In this document: piece by piece, positions 26,559 through 34,294 of the stretch
How the letters are laid out: each line of letters begins with the position of its first letter
Numbering within the stretch: the first letter of the stretch is position 1
NCBI GenBank assembly: GCA_963824415.1
Contig: CAWGPM010000015.1
Coordinates: 124,001 to 188,000, forward strand
Reading direction: 5' to 3'
Length of the DNA: 64,000 bases
Source: JABDQA01 sp963824415
GTDB lineage: Bacteria; Desulfobacterota; Desulfobulbia; Desulfobulbales; Desulfocapsaceae
Made by a program: the position numbers and the translations under genes
Notes under the pieces: model-generated
What the model saw: only the letters and a program-made list of their open reading frames with translations
Told to the model about the DNA's origin: nothing
Databases searched by the model: none

Positions 26559-26606
26559 GAATATCGCGTCTCCTGGGTCTGATACCAGATAATAGTTTGA
26601 ATCAGT

Positions 26607-26635
26607 TTTACCGGTTCAACTGAACTACTTATATT
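26607..26635 (+). promoter_or_regulatory. Candidate promoter for rsmJ, close to the start codon
   Basis: TTTACC (26607-26612), 17-nt spacer, TATATT (26630-26635; 5 of 6 to consensus). A start point 6-8 nt later would fall within a couple of bases of the ATG at 26644, implying a leaderless message, in keeping with the absence of a ribosome-binding site. Confidence 0.35.
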
Positions 26636-26643
26636 ATTTTGCG

Positions 26644-27432
26644 ATGGATATCAAACAAGACGTCAGGATAAAACTGGAAACCGATGACCCCGCAGTCGTC
26701 GCCTATCTGGAAAACCTTGCCCTCAGCCTCGGTCTTGAGCCGCCTTCTGCCTCGATCGGTGATTGCCGGTTTTATCTTCGGCTGCACAATGATCGCCTTG
26801 AGCTGCATGTTTCTCCCATGCTCGCGCACCGCCAGGCACCGCTGGTGATCGATTTCTTGTCGGGCCCAACCTATTACCGCTATCTTCACGACCGACGCAT
26901 CTCTCAGCCACTGGCCAAAGCGGTCGGTATCAAGCGCGGTTTCCGTCCAACAATTGCCGACGCCACCGCCGGCTTCGGCGAGGATGCTTTTGTGCTGGCC
27001 GCGCTGGGCTGCCGGGTGACCATGATCGAACGCTCACCACTGATTTGTGCCCTTCTGCAAAACGCCATCGCTCGCTGCTCCGCCAAACCGCAGCTTGCCT
27101 CGATATTTGAGCACAATGTGACGCTGCTGCTTGGCGACAGCATAAACGCACTGGACGAAGCCGATCAGCAGTTTGACACTATTTATCTGGATCCGATGTA
27201 TCCGGTGATGCAAAAATCAGCTCTGAATAAACAGAAGATGCGCCTGCTCCGGGAACTGGTGGGGGACGACCCCGACGACGATGAACTGCTGCAGGTTGCG
27301 CTGAAGCGGGCGGCCAGACGGGTTGCGGTAAAGCGGCCTGCACAGGCTGCATTTCTGGCAGAGCTCGTGCCAAGTTATTCGCTTCGCTCAAAAAGCAGTC
27401 GCTTCGACATCTATCTGACCAATCATTTGTGA
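26644..27432 (+). CDS. rsmJ: 16S rRNA (guanine1516-N2)-methyltransferase
   Basis: 262 residues. The class I methyltransferase fold begins with ADATAGFGEDAFVLAALGC (SAM-binding loop), then VTMIERSPLICALLQNA. The catalytic-type motif YLDPMYPVMQKSALNKQKMR and VKRPAQAAFLAE follow. These match RsmJ (YhiQ), which methylates G1516 of 16S rRNA in E. coli. The 3' end overlaps rlmH by 10 nt tail-to-tail, so two rRNA methyltransferases converge here. No ribosome-binding site is seen. Confidence 0.92.
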   Translation: MDIKQDVRIKLETDDPAVVAYLENLALSLGLEPPSASIGDCRFYLRLHNDRLELHVSPMLAHRQAPLVIDFLSGPTYYRYLHDRRISQPLAKAVGIKRGFRPTIADATAGFGEDAFVLAALGCRVTMIERSPLICALLQNAIARCSAKPQLASIFEHNVTLLLGDSINALDEADQQFDTIYLDPMYPVMQKSALNKQKMRLLRELVGDDPDDDELLQVALKRAARRVAVKRPAQAAFLAELVPSYSLRSKSSRFDIYLTNHL

Positions 27433-27890
27433 TACCGGCTGCCAGCCTTGATGGTAAAGGCGCGGTAGAGCTGCTCCAGCAGCAGCAGACGAACCAGATC
27501 GTGGGTAAAGGTCATCGCGGAAAGAGACAAGATGGTATCGGCACGCTCGCGCTGGGCCGGGGCAAGCCCCAGCGGTCCACCAATGATAAAGCTTAGTGTT
27601 TTCACCGCCCGATCTTCGAGTGCGGAGAGAAAATCCGCAAACGCCTCGGAACTGTAGCTTCTCCCCCGTCCATCGAGCGCCACCCGATAACTGCCCGGCC
27701 GTATCCGCTGCTCGAGCAGTTCACTTTCATAATCCATAATCTGGGCATCGTTTTTGCCACCCTGCTTTCTGGTCTTGATCTCGATCAGTTCAATCGCATT
27801 ATAGGCCGCGAGACGGTTGGCAAAATCGTCTATACCCTGCTGCAGATAGGCCTCTTTAGTCCGGCCCAGTAGAAGCAACTCGATTTTCAT
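27423..27890 (-). CDS. rlmH: 23S rRNA (pseudouridine1915-N3)-methyltransferase
   Basis: 155 residues, typical SPOUT-class RlmH. It methylates pseudouridine 1915 in helix 69 on complete ribosomes. FIIGGPLGLAP holds the knotted SAM-binding loop, LSLSAMTFTHDLVRLLLLEQ and YRAFTIKAGSRYHK give the conserved C-terminus. The start is 3 nt after the stop of the YkgJ-like gene, so the two are coupled. A pair with rsfS, common elsewhere, is not seen here. Confidence 0.96.
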   Translation of the reverse strand: MKIELLLLGRTKEAYLQQGIDDFANRLAAYNAIELIEIKTRKQGGKNDAQIMDYESELLEQRIRPGSYRVALDGRGRSYSSEAFADFLSALEDRAVKTLSFIIGGPLGLAPAQRERADTILSLSAMTFTHDLVRLLLLEQLYRAFTIKAGSRYHK

Positions 27891-27893
27891 CGA

Positions 27894-28295
27894 TCATTCT
27901 GCCGCCGCCGGGTCACTGTCGAGCAGGCGGGCGAGAATCTTTTTAAATTCCTCATAGGACAGTTCGCGCGAGATACCGGGGCAGGATTCACGGATGGTAA
28001 TGAAATTATTCTCATCGTGCAGAATTGCTGGCACCAGCGGCCACTGGGCACAGCGCCAGGGCCGTCCTGGATAGACGGTGCAGCCTTCACGATAAAAAAT
28101 ACAGTGCCCTTCAATGGTCTTCATCTGCACCCGGGTGCCATTCACCCGCCAGTATCTTTCAGCCACTTGAGCGCGGGCTAGATTCAGGGCTGCAACCATA
28201 TTTTTCTGGTCGGTTTCGTTCAGGGAAACGGTCGACTCGCCGTGGCAACAGAAACCACACTGCCGGCACTGAAAAAGTTTTTCAACATTGCTCAT
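27894..28295 (-). CDS. YkgJ-family cysteine-cluster protein
   Basis: 133 residues. The N-terminus has CRQCGFCC (C10, C13, C16, C17), the CxxCxxCC signature of the YkgJ/FliB-like family of proposed zinc or Fe-S binders. More cysteines follow in GHCIFYREGC, WRCAQWP and SCPG. YkgJ proteins have no settled function. It is transcribed with rlmH, a common neighbour pattern in Deltaproteobacteria. About 175 nt upstream to yqgE contain no other gene and no promoter I can defend. Confidence 0.85.
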   Translation of the reverse strand: MSNVEKLFQCRQCGFCCHGESTVSLNETDQKNMVAALNLARAQVAERYWRVNGTRVQMKTIEGHCIFYREGCTVYPGRPWRCAQWPLVPAILHDENNFITIRESCPGISRELSYEEFKKILARLLDSDPAAAE

Positions 28296-28471
28296 ATGTT
28301 CGAAAAAAACGATAGTATGAAAAATTTATTACCCGCAAAAGACAAGGGCCGGCCTCATTGCTCTATCAGCCAGCACCGCCTGAGAAATATACTCGTTTAC
28401 GCGGTAAATTGCCGCATAAGTCTGTCTGCAAAGATGCACAAATGGAAAGGCTAATAAAATAGAAACTGGGC

Positions 28472-29047
28472 TCAGGCGTAACCGGCCATGTCCCCTAAGG
28501 TGGAGATATCGATGCCGTAAAGAGAGGCGGCGGTGCGCCATTTTTCCTGATCACCGACATCGAAGATGATCGAATCATCTGCCGGCAGGCTCAGCCAGCC
28601 GTCGGCAAGCAGCTCTGCTTCAAGCTGCCCGGGGCCCCAGCCGGCGTAACCGAGCAGAAACAGATAGTGCTCAGGACCCTGGCCCCGGCTGATGTCTTCG
28701 AGTATTCTTGTTTCGCGCGACAGCGAAACGTTTGGGCTGACTTCGAGCTGGTGCGCCACCCGATAGCTGGAACGGTAGAGTACAAAAGCCGATTCGAGTT
28801 CCACCGGCCCGCCGATATGAACCGGAGGCAGCTTCTTCTCTGGAACCGGAAGCTGCGCGCTCTTGAGGATCTCTTCAAGGCAGAAGTAGGGACTTGGCTT
28901 GTTTACCGCAACACCCATGGCCCCCTCGTCACCGTGGGCGCAGATAAGAATGACCTGCTCCTCGAATCTCGGGTCCGGCATCTGCGGAGTGGAGATCAGA
29001 AAAGATCCAGTCAGGGTGTCGATCACCGGGGCGCTGATGGGGGTCAT
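28472..29047 (-). CDS. yqgE: YqgE/AlgH family protein (UPF0301)
   Basis: 191 residues from the start chosen. The family signature MPDPRFEEQVILICAHGDEG followed by MGVAVNKPS is present, with PVHIGGPVE and LFLLGYAGWGPGQLEAEL further on. AlgH influences alginate regulation in Pseudomonas, but its biochemical role is unresolved. Two ATG codons lie close together (29053 and 29047). The AAGGA site is eight bases before the second and touches the first, so the second is preferred. Single gene, divergent from glgB. Confidence 0.93.
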   Translation of the reverse strand: MTPISAPVIDTLTGSFLISTPQMPDPRFEEQVILICAHGDEGAMGVAVNKPSPYFCLEEILKSAQLPVPEKKLPPVHIGGPVELESAFVLYRSSYRVAHQLEVSPNVSLSRETRILEDISRGQGPEHYLFLLGYAGWGPGQLEAELLADGWLSLPADDSIIFDVGDQEKWRTAASLYGIDISTLGDMAGYA

Positions 29048-29096
29048 GGCCATCTTCCTTTGGTAAATGTTAAAACAAGTCTTACTCTACTTACAG

Positions 29097-29124
29097 ACTA
29101 TCAAACAGAAATCACTTGAGTCAA
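29097..29124 (-). promoter_or_regulatory. Candidate promoter for yqgE
   Basis: Minus strand: TTGACT (29119-29124), 16-nt spacer, GATAGT (29097-29102). The implied leader is about 40 nt and includes the AAGGA site. Confidence 0.4.
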
Positions 29125-29204
29125 GACAATCCCTGGCCTCAACCGGCGGAAGCGATAAACTGGCAAACAGTATTTTTCTGCATTGGCAGAGGCCGTTTTT
29201 ACCC

Positions 29205-29233
29205 ATGACATTTTCTCACCAATACCCTACTAT
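29205..29233 (+). promoter_or_regulatory. Candidate promoter for glgB
   Basis: ATGACA (29205-29210; 5 of 6), 17-nt spacer, TACTAT (29228-29233; 4 of 6), about 45 nt upstream of the glgB ATG. Confidence 0.4.
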
Positions 29234-29278
29234 CTGAGAGTAGCCTCCCGCCAATCGTACAATGGTTGATACAGAACA

Positions 29279-31498
29279 ATGACAAAAGATATTCAGCTCA
29301 TAGAAGCCGTTCTTGGGTGCAACCATTATGACCCGTTTCAGCTTCTCGGTGTTCACCAGGATGACAATGACCCTGACTCTGTTGTCATCAGAACCCTGCA
29401 GCCCCATGCCAGACAGGTAGAATTGGTAACCGGCGGGCTTGAAATTAAAATGGAGAAGGGGCATCAGGACGGCTTGTTCGAGTGCAGGCTCCAACGTGCC
29501 GAGCTTGAGTTTCCTGAGCTCGAGCCCTATGATTACCGCTTCCGGATCACCTATTACTCGAGAGAAACCCGCCTGATCAACGATCCCTACCGTTTCCCGG
29601 TATTACTCGATGAAACGGACCGCTATCTGTTCAATTCAGGCACCAACTACAGTCTCTATAACCTGTTGGGCGCTCAACTCGGGCTGCATTTTCGCGTGCA
29701 GGGCACTTTGTTCAGGGTCTGGGCCCCGAACGCCAGGGCTGTTTCGATCATCGGTCATTTCAACGGCTGGGATGGCCGGGTTCACCAGATGCGTGTACTG
29801 GGCAGTTCTGGTATCTGGGAGCTTTTTATTCCAGGAATTGTCGAAAACGAGCTCTATCGATTCAAGCTCAAGACCTCTGAAGGCGTCACCCTGGAAAAAT
29901 CAGACCCCTTTCAGTTTTTTGCCGAAACCCGACCTCAAACCGCTTCGGTGATTCGCGATCTGAACCGCTACCACTGGCAGGATCATGACTGGCTGCAGCG
30001 AAAACGGCAATCCCCCCCCTATCAGCAGCCACTGTCCATTTATGAGGTCCATCCGGGCTCTTGGCGCCGCGACCCGGACGATCCCGAGCGCTTTCTGACT
30101 TTTCGCGAACTGGCAGAACAACTGGTCCCGTATGTCAAAGAACTTGGTTTCACCCATATCGAACTGATGCCGGTTAGCGAGCATCCTCTCGATGAATCCT
30201 GGGGCTACCAGGTTACCGGCTCGTTCAGCGTTACCAGCAGATACGGGGTGCCGGATGATTTCATGTACTTTGTCGACACCTGCCACCAGAACGATATCGG
30301 CGTAATTCTGGACTGGGTGCCGGCGCATTTTCCCAAAGACCCCCACAGCCTGGTCAAGTTCGACGGAACCGCCCTCTATGAGCATGAAGATCCGCGCAAA
30401 GGCTATCACGCTGAGTGGGGCACCCTGATCTACAATTACGGACGCAAGGAAGTCAGCAATTTCCTCATTGCCAGCGCCATGTTCTGGCTGGAAAAATATC
30501 ATATCGACGGCCTGCGCGTTGATGCGGTAGCCTCGATGCTCTACCTCGACTATGCACGCAAAGCAGGCGAATGGGTGCCCAACAGCTACGGTGGACGTGA
30601 AAACCTGGAAGCCATCGAATTTATCCGTCATATGAACGCGGTGGTATATGAACGTTATCCTGCGACCCTGATGATTGCCGAGGAGTCGACCAGTTTCTAC
30701 GGTGTATCAAAACCCACCGACCAGGGCGGCCTCGGGTTCGGCTTCAAATGGAATATGGGCTGGATGAACGACATTCTCGGTTATTTTTCTAAAGACCCGA
30801 TCTACCGGAAATATAATCACAACGCCCTCACTTTTTCGATGGTGTATGCCCTATCGGAGAATTTCATTCTGCCGCTTTCCCACGACGAAGTGGTCCACGG
30901 CAAACGTTCGCTGCTGGAAAAAATGACGGGCGACGACTGGCAGAAATTCGCCAATCTGCGCCTGCTGCTGCTCTATCTCTACCTGCACCCCGGAAAAAAA
31001 CTGCTGTTCATGGGCGGAGAATTTGGCCAGCGCTCCGAGTGGTATTGTAAACAGAGCCTCGACTGGCATTTGCTGGAAGCAGGTGAGCGGCATCGGCAGA
31101 CCCAGGGTTTCGTCAGAGAGCTCAACCATTTCTATCTCGAGAATCCAGCCCTCTGGCAACTCGACTACGATCAGCGCGGCTTCAGTTGGCTCGATCTCGA
31201 TGATCAGGACAATTCGATCATTTCCTTTTACCGCTCGGCCGAGGAGCCGGCTGATCACCTGGTCTGTCTGTTGAATTTTACGCCTCAGACCCTCAGTAAT
31301 TATAAAATCGGTCTACCCACACCAGAGCTATACGAGCTCGTCTTCTGCTCCGATGATGTGCGTTACGGCGGCAGTTCCCACCTGCCTGCCCAGCACTGCC
31401 AGGGAGTTGCCGAACGACACGGCAGAGCCTCCTATCACAGTGTTATTTCAGTGCCGCCTCTGGCCGGGGTCGTATACAAACCAGTCAAGAAAAACTAG
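29279..31498 (+). CDS. glgB: 1,4-alpha-glucan (glycogen) branching enzyme
   Basis: 739 residues, full-length GH13 enzyme that introduces alpha-1,6 branches in glycogen. An N-terminal CBM48-type region contains FRVWAPNARAVSIIGHFNGW. The catalytic barrel shows IYEVHPGSW, FTHIELMPVSEHP, the nucleophile Asp in GLRVDAVASMLYLDY, the acid Glu in LMIAEEST and the transition-state Asp in LSHDEVVHGK. The C-terminal beta domain ends GVVYKPVK. No glgA, glgC or glgP are nearby; only a small unknown gene follows. The start shows no strong ribosome-binding site. Confidence 0.96.
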   Translation: MTKDIQLIEAVLGCNHYDPFQLLGVHQDDNDPDSVVIRTLQPHARQVELVTGGLEIKMEKGHQDGLFECRLQRAELEFPELEPYDYRFRITYYSRETRLINDPYRFPVLLDETDRYLFNSGTNYSLYNLLGAQLGLHFRVQGTLFRVWAPNARAVSIIGHFNGWDGRVHQMRVLGSSGIWELFIPGIVENELYRFKLKTSEGVTLEKSDPFQFFAETRPQTASVIRDLNRYHWQDHDWLQRKRQSPPYQQPLSIYEVHPGSWRRDPDDPERFLTFRELAEQLVPYVKELGFTHIELMPVSEHPLDESWGYQVTGSFSVTSRYGVPDDFMYFVDTCHQNDIGVILDWVPAHFPKDPHSLVKFDGTALYEHEDPRKGYHAEWGTLIYNYGRKEVSNFLIASAMFWLEKYHIDGLRVDAVASMLYLDYARKAGEWVPNSYGGRENLEAIEFIRHMNAVVYERYPATLMIAEESTSFYGVSKPTDQGGLGFGFKWNMGWMNDILGYFSKDPIYRKYNHNALTFSMVYALSENFILPLSHDEVVHGKRSLLEKMTGDDWQKFANLRLLLLYLYLHPGKKLLFMGGEFGQRSEWYCKQSLDWHLLEAGERHRQTQGFVRELNHFYLENPALWQLDYDQRGFSWLDLDDQDNSIISFYRSAEEPADHLVCLLNFTPQTLSNYKIGLPTPELYELVFCSDDVRYGGSSHLPAQHCQGVAERHGRASYHSVISVPPLAGVVYKPVKKN

Positions 31499-31507
31499 AG
31501 GAACACC

Positions 31508-31705
31508 ATGCCCGAACACGCATCCTCACCAATTGGTGGCGACAGAATGAAAAAGGCCGTGCAGCATTTCTGCGAACTGGTTGAGACCGCACCAGAAAAG
31601 ACCAGACTGGAACTGCTGCACCAGGTTGAACTGAGATACGACCTGTCTCCGGCCGAGTGTGAATTTTTAAACAATTATCTGTCTAAAGAACATAGTGGGG
31701 ATTAA
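31508..31705 (+). CDS. Small conserved-looking protein of unknown function downstream of glgB
   Basis: 65 residues, mostly helical, mixed charge: a flexible start, then KKAVQHFCELVETAP and a helix ending LLHQVELRYDLSPAECEFL. No signal peptide, membrane segment or metal motif. A strong AGAGGA site seven bases before the ATG, only 9 nt after the glgB stop, argues that it is translated together with glgB. I do not recognise the family. Function is unknown; a role linked to glycogen would be inference from position only. Confidence 0.6.
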   Translation: MPEHASSPIGGDRMKKAVQHFCELVETAPEKTRLELLHQVELRYDLSPAECEFLNNYLSKEHSGD

Positions 31706-31775
31706 TAATATCCAACCCGCAGCCGGTCTGAAATTGCTCGGAATTTGAATTCATCAAAAACAAGGATATTCATCT

Positions 31776-32447
31776 ATGGATGCCTATCAGCAGGTAATTG
31801 CCACCATTGCCCTGAGTATGGGTGCGGCCTGGGCCAGTGGGATCAACCTTTATGCGACCATCGCCGTGCTGGGAATCATGGGTGCTACCGGCAATGTAGT
31901 GCTGCCGGATCAATTGCTCGTGCTGCAGAGCCCCCTGGTGATCGGGGCCGCCTCTCTGATGTATCTGGTGGAATTCTTCGCCGATAAGACCCCTGGTGTC
32001 GATACCGGCTGGGACACGATTCACACCTTTATCAGAATTCCTGCCGGGGTGATCCTGGCAGCAGGCGTGGTCGGCGACGTATCGCCTGTCTTCGTCGTAC
32101 TTGCGGGCATCCTCGGGGGCACGGTATCGGCAACCAGCCACATGGTTAAAGCCGGCTCCCGGGTCCTGATAAACACCTCACCGGAACCCTTTTCAAACTG
32201 GGTTGCTTCGCTTACCGAAGATGTGGTGGTTATCGGCGGCCTCTTCGCCGCGCTGCACTACCCGCTGTTTTTTCTGTGTTTCTTTATCCTGTTTACCGTA
32301 ATAGCCATCTGGCTGATACCTAAACTCTGGCGGGCAATACGTTTTCTGTGGGCAAAAATCAGGGCGATTTTCTCATCAGAGGCCACACCTGTCTCAATCG
32401 AAAAACTGGATCATTCGCAAACCGGTTCTAATACATCGGGTAATTAG
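31776..32447 (+). CDS. DUF4126 membrane protein
   Basis: 223 residues with about five hydrophobic segments (roughly 8-34, 47-66, 88-112, 150-170 and 160-185). The start AWASGINLYATIAVLG, DKTPGVDTGWDTIHTFIR and the ATSHMVKAGSRVLINTSPEPFSNW region (cited in part) match the DUF4126 family, which has glycine- and proline-rich re-entrant-looking loops. The function is unknown. The last 30 residues are polar and cytosolic. An AAGGA site lies nine bases before the ATG. It converges on the histidine kinase gene with 14 nt between the stops. Confidence 0.8.
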   Translation: MDAYQQVIATIALSMGAAWASGINLYATIAVLGIMGATGNVVLPDQLLVLQSPLVIGAASLMYLVEFFADKTPGVDTGWDTIHTFIRIPAGVILAAGVVGDVSPVFVVLAGILGGTVSATSHMVKAGSRVLINTSPEPFSNWVASLTEDVVVIGGLFAALHYPLFFLCFFILFTVIAIWLIPKLWRAIRFLWAKIRAIFSSEATPVSIEKLDHSQTGSNTSGN

Positions 32448-32461
32448 GCTAAATATTCAGC

Positions 32462-34294
32462 TCAGATGATTTCTCGCGGGAGCTTGACGAAAACCGTGGT
32501 TCCGTTTCCGGGTTCGCTGGAGATCTCTATCTGCCCGTGATGATCCTCGATGATCTGGGCCGACATGGCCAATCCCAGGCCGGTACCATCCTCTTTGGTG
32601 GTAAAATAGGGTTCGAATATTCTTTGTTTGTTCTGAGCTGAAATTCCTGAGCCGGTATCACTGATTTCAATGGTGACCCACCCATCCAGCAGGCTCGAGG
32701 ACAGAGACAGGGTGCCACCGTCTTTCATCGCCTGAATCGAATTGAGACACAGATTGAGCACTACCTGGGTCAGTTTATCTTCATCACCATCGATGGTAGA
32801 GGCGCCGCATCGGTAATCCTCGATTACCTCGACATTTCCCGCCTCGGCATCGGAGCGAACCAGCATCAATGCCCGGCTGAGCAAATCGTCGATAATCAGC
32901 GGCCGGTGCTCAAGTTTTGCAGGCCTGGCGTAGTCGAGCAACTCGGAGATGGAGCGGTTCAAGCGTTCCACTTCGTCGACCAGGAGATCCGCGGTCTGCT
33001 GGGCTGACTCGTCATTGAGGCTGAATCTTGATTTCAGCAACAGCGCCAGGCCTTTGATCGAGCTCAGCGGATTTCTCAGTTCATGGGCGACGCCGGCTGC
33101 CATCTTGCCGACAGCTGCATCTCGCTCTGAGCGCTGCAGTTGATTCTCGAGCTCACGCACATTGCTCAAATCTTGGATCAGCAGCATGGACCCCAGATTC
33201 TGAAGCCGGTCGTCTTCGATTTCAAACCTGGAAATGTACAGAGACCTGTGGGCTTCGGCTCCAAGAGCAGAATCGAGCTCCCAGTGGACTGATCGGCCGC
33301 TTGGCAGCCGAGAAAGTGCTGTGCCTAAGCCTTGATCAAGAACCGCCGCCAGAGGCTTTCCGAGGCTCGCCCGTCTGTCGATGTTAAGCATTTGAGCAGC
33401 GCCAGGGTTGCAGTTTTTTATAATTGCATTTTCATCTGTCGCGATCAGTCCGACAGGCAGAGAGGAGACAAGCACATCGGTAAAGGTGCGCATCTCCCTG
33501 AGCCTGGTCTGGGAGCCTTTGAAGGTCTGCAGAACGATCAGCGACAACAACCCGCCAACGCCGACCAGCAGCATAACCAGCGAGAGGATGACGATCTGCA
33601 GGAACTGTTTGCGGACTGCACTCTGATAGCGCTCCAGGCTGAGTTCCGTCACCAGTACAAAGTCTCCAATCCCCAAACCATCAATGTCATCGAAGCGCGG
33701 CCCATCAGGTTCCGGTGGAGGACCAGGGGGGGCTGCCATCCTTCTGCCCAAGCGGCCATGCATATTAGGGTTCATGCCTTCCCGCATCCAGGCAGCCGGC
33801 TTAAAGATCGCCGCCATGCGATAGAAATCCTGCTGCGGTTCTTCTGCGTGAACCAGAACGCCAATTTCTCTTAAATCACTGTTCCTCAGCCTTGCCGCCT
33901 GTTCAAGCAGCCCGGCATCAGCCTGGCTGCCTACAACGGATGTATCGCTATGGGCGCGGATCATCCCTGATCGGTCCACCAGGTACAAAGCCAGCAGACC
34001 AGGGTGCTCGACGCTGTTTTCAATCGCCTGAACAACGGTCTGTATCCAGTTCTGCTGATCGATCTCTCCACGCATGAATCCACGCCGCTGGGCACCTCTG
34101 GCGCCTGCTGCAACCAGATTCAAAATGGTTACCGCCTCACGCTCGAGAGAACTGCTCATCAACTTTTTTTCACGTTGATAATTGCTCACCGCAAAGACCG
34201 AAATAATCACCGCCAGCAGCGCACAGGCGGCACCGAATATCAACGGTGAGGCATAGATGATCGAGCCTCTGTCGACGCGTTTATCAGGCTTCAT
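32462..34294 (-). CDS. Membrane-bound sensor histidine kinase with PAS domain
   Basis: 610 residues. Membrane helices at about 15-36 and 231-256 frame a periplasmic sensor of roughly 195 residues with a proline-rich stretch near 187-198 (AAPPGPPPEPDG). A PAS-like domain (about 270-375) follows, then HisKA with phosphoacceptor H404 in AGVAHELRNPLSSIKG. The HATPase domain has an N box (NLCLNSIQAM) and G boxes (DTGSGI, GTGLGLAMS). The arrangement is like ZraS/NtrB-type kinases that pair with sigma-54 activators. No response regulator is next to it, so its partner is encoded elsewhere. Its start overlaps the 3' end of the phosphorylase-like gene by 11 nt, which ties the two in expression. Confidence 0.9.
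   Translation of the reverse strand: MKPDKRVDRGSIIYASPLIFGAACALLAVIISVFAVSNYQREKKLMSSSLEREAVTILNLVAAGARGAQRRGFMRGEIDQQNWIQTVVQAIENSVEHPGLLALYLVDRSGMIRAHSDTSVVGSQADAGLLEQAARLRNSDLREIGVLVHAEEPQQDFYRMAAIFKPAAWMREGMNPNMHGRLGRRMAAPPGPPPEPDGPRFDDIDGLGIGDFVLVTELSLERYQSAVRKQFLQIVILSLVMLLVGVGGLLSLIVLQTFKGSQTRLREMRTFTDVLVSSLPVGLIATDENAIIKNCNPGAAQMLNIDRRASLGKPLAAVLDQGLGTALSRLPSGRSVHWELDSALGAEAHRSLYISRFEIEDDRLQNLGSMLLIQDLSNVRELENQLQRSERDAAVGKMAAGVAHELRNPLSSIKGLALLLKSRFSLNDESAQQTADLLVDEVERLNRSISELLDYARPAKLEHRPLIIDDLLSRALMLVRSDAEAGNVEVIEDYRCGASTIDGDEDKLTQVVLNLCLNSIQAMKDGGTLSLSSSLLDGWVTIEISDTGSGISAQNKQRIFEPYFTTKEDGTGLGLAMSAQIIEDHHGQIEISSEPGNGTTVFVKLPREII

Noticed and set aside
28296..28471. Possible small gene between the YkgJ-like gene and yqgE
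   Set aside because: The open frame there overlaps the start of the YkgJ-like gene, lacks a ribosome-binding site and has no recognisable sequence.
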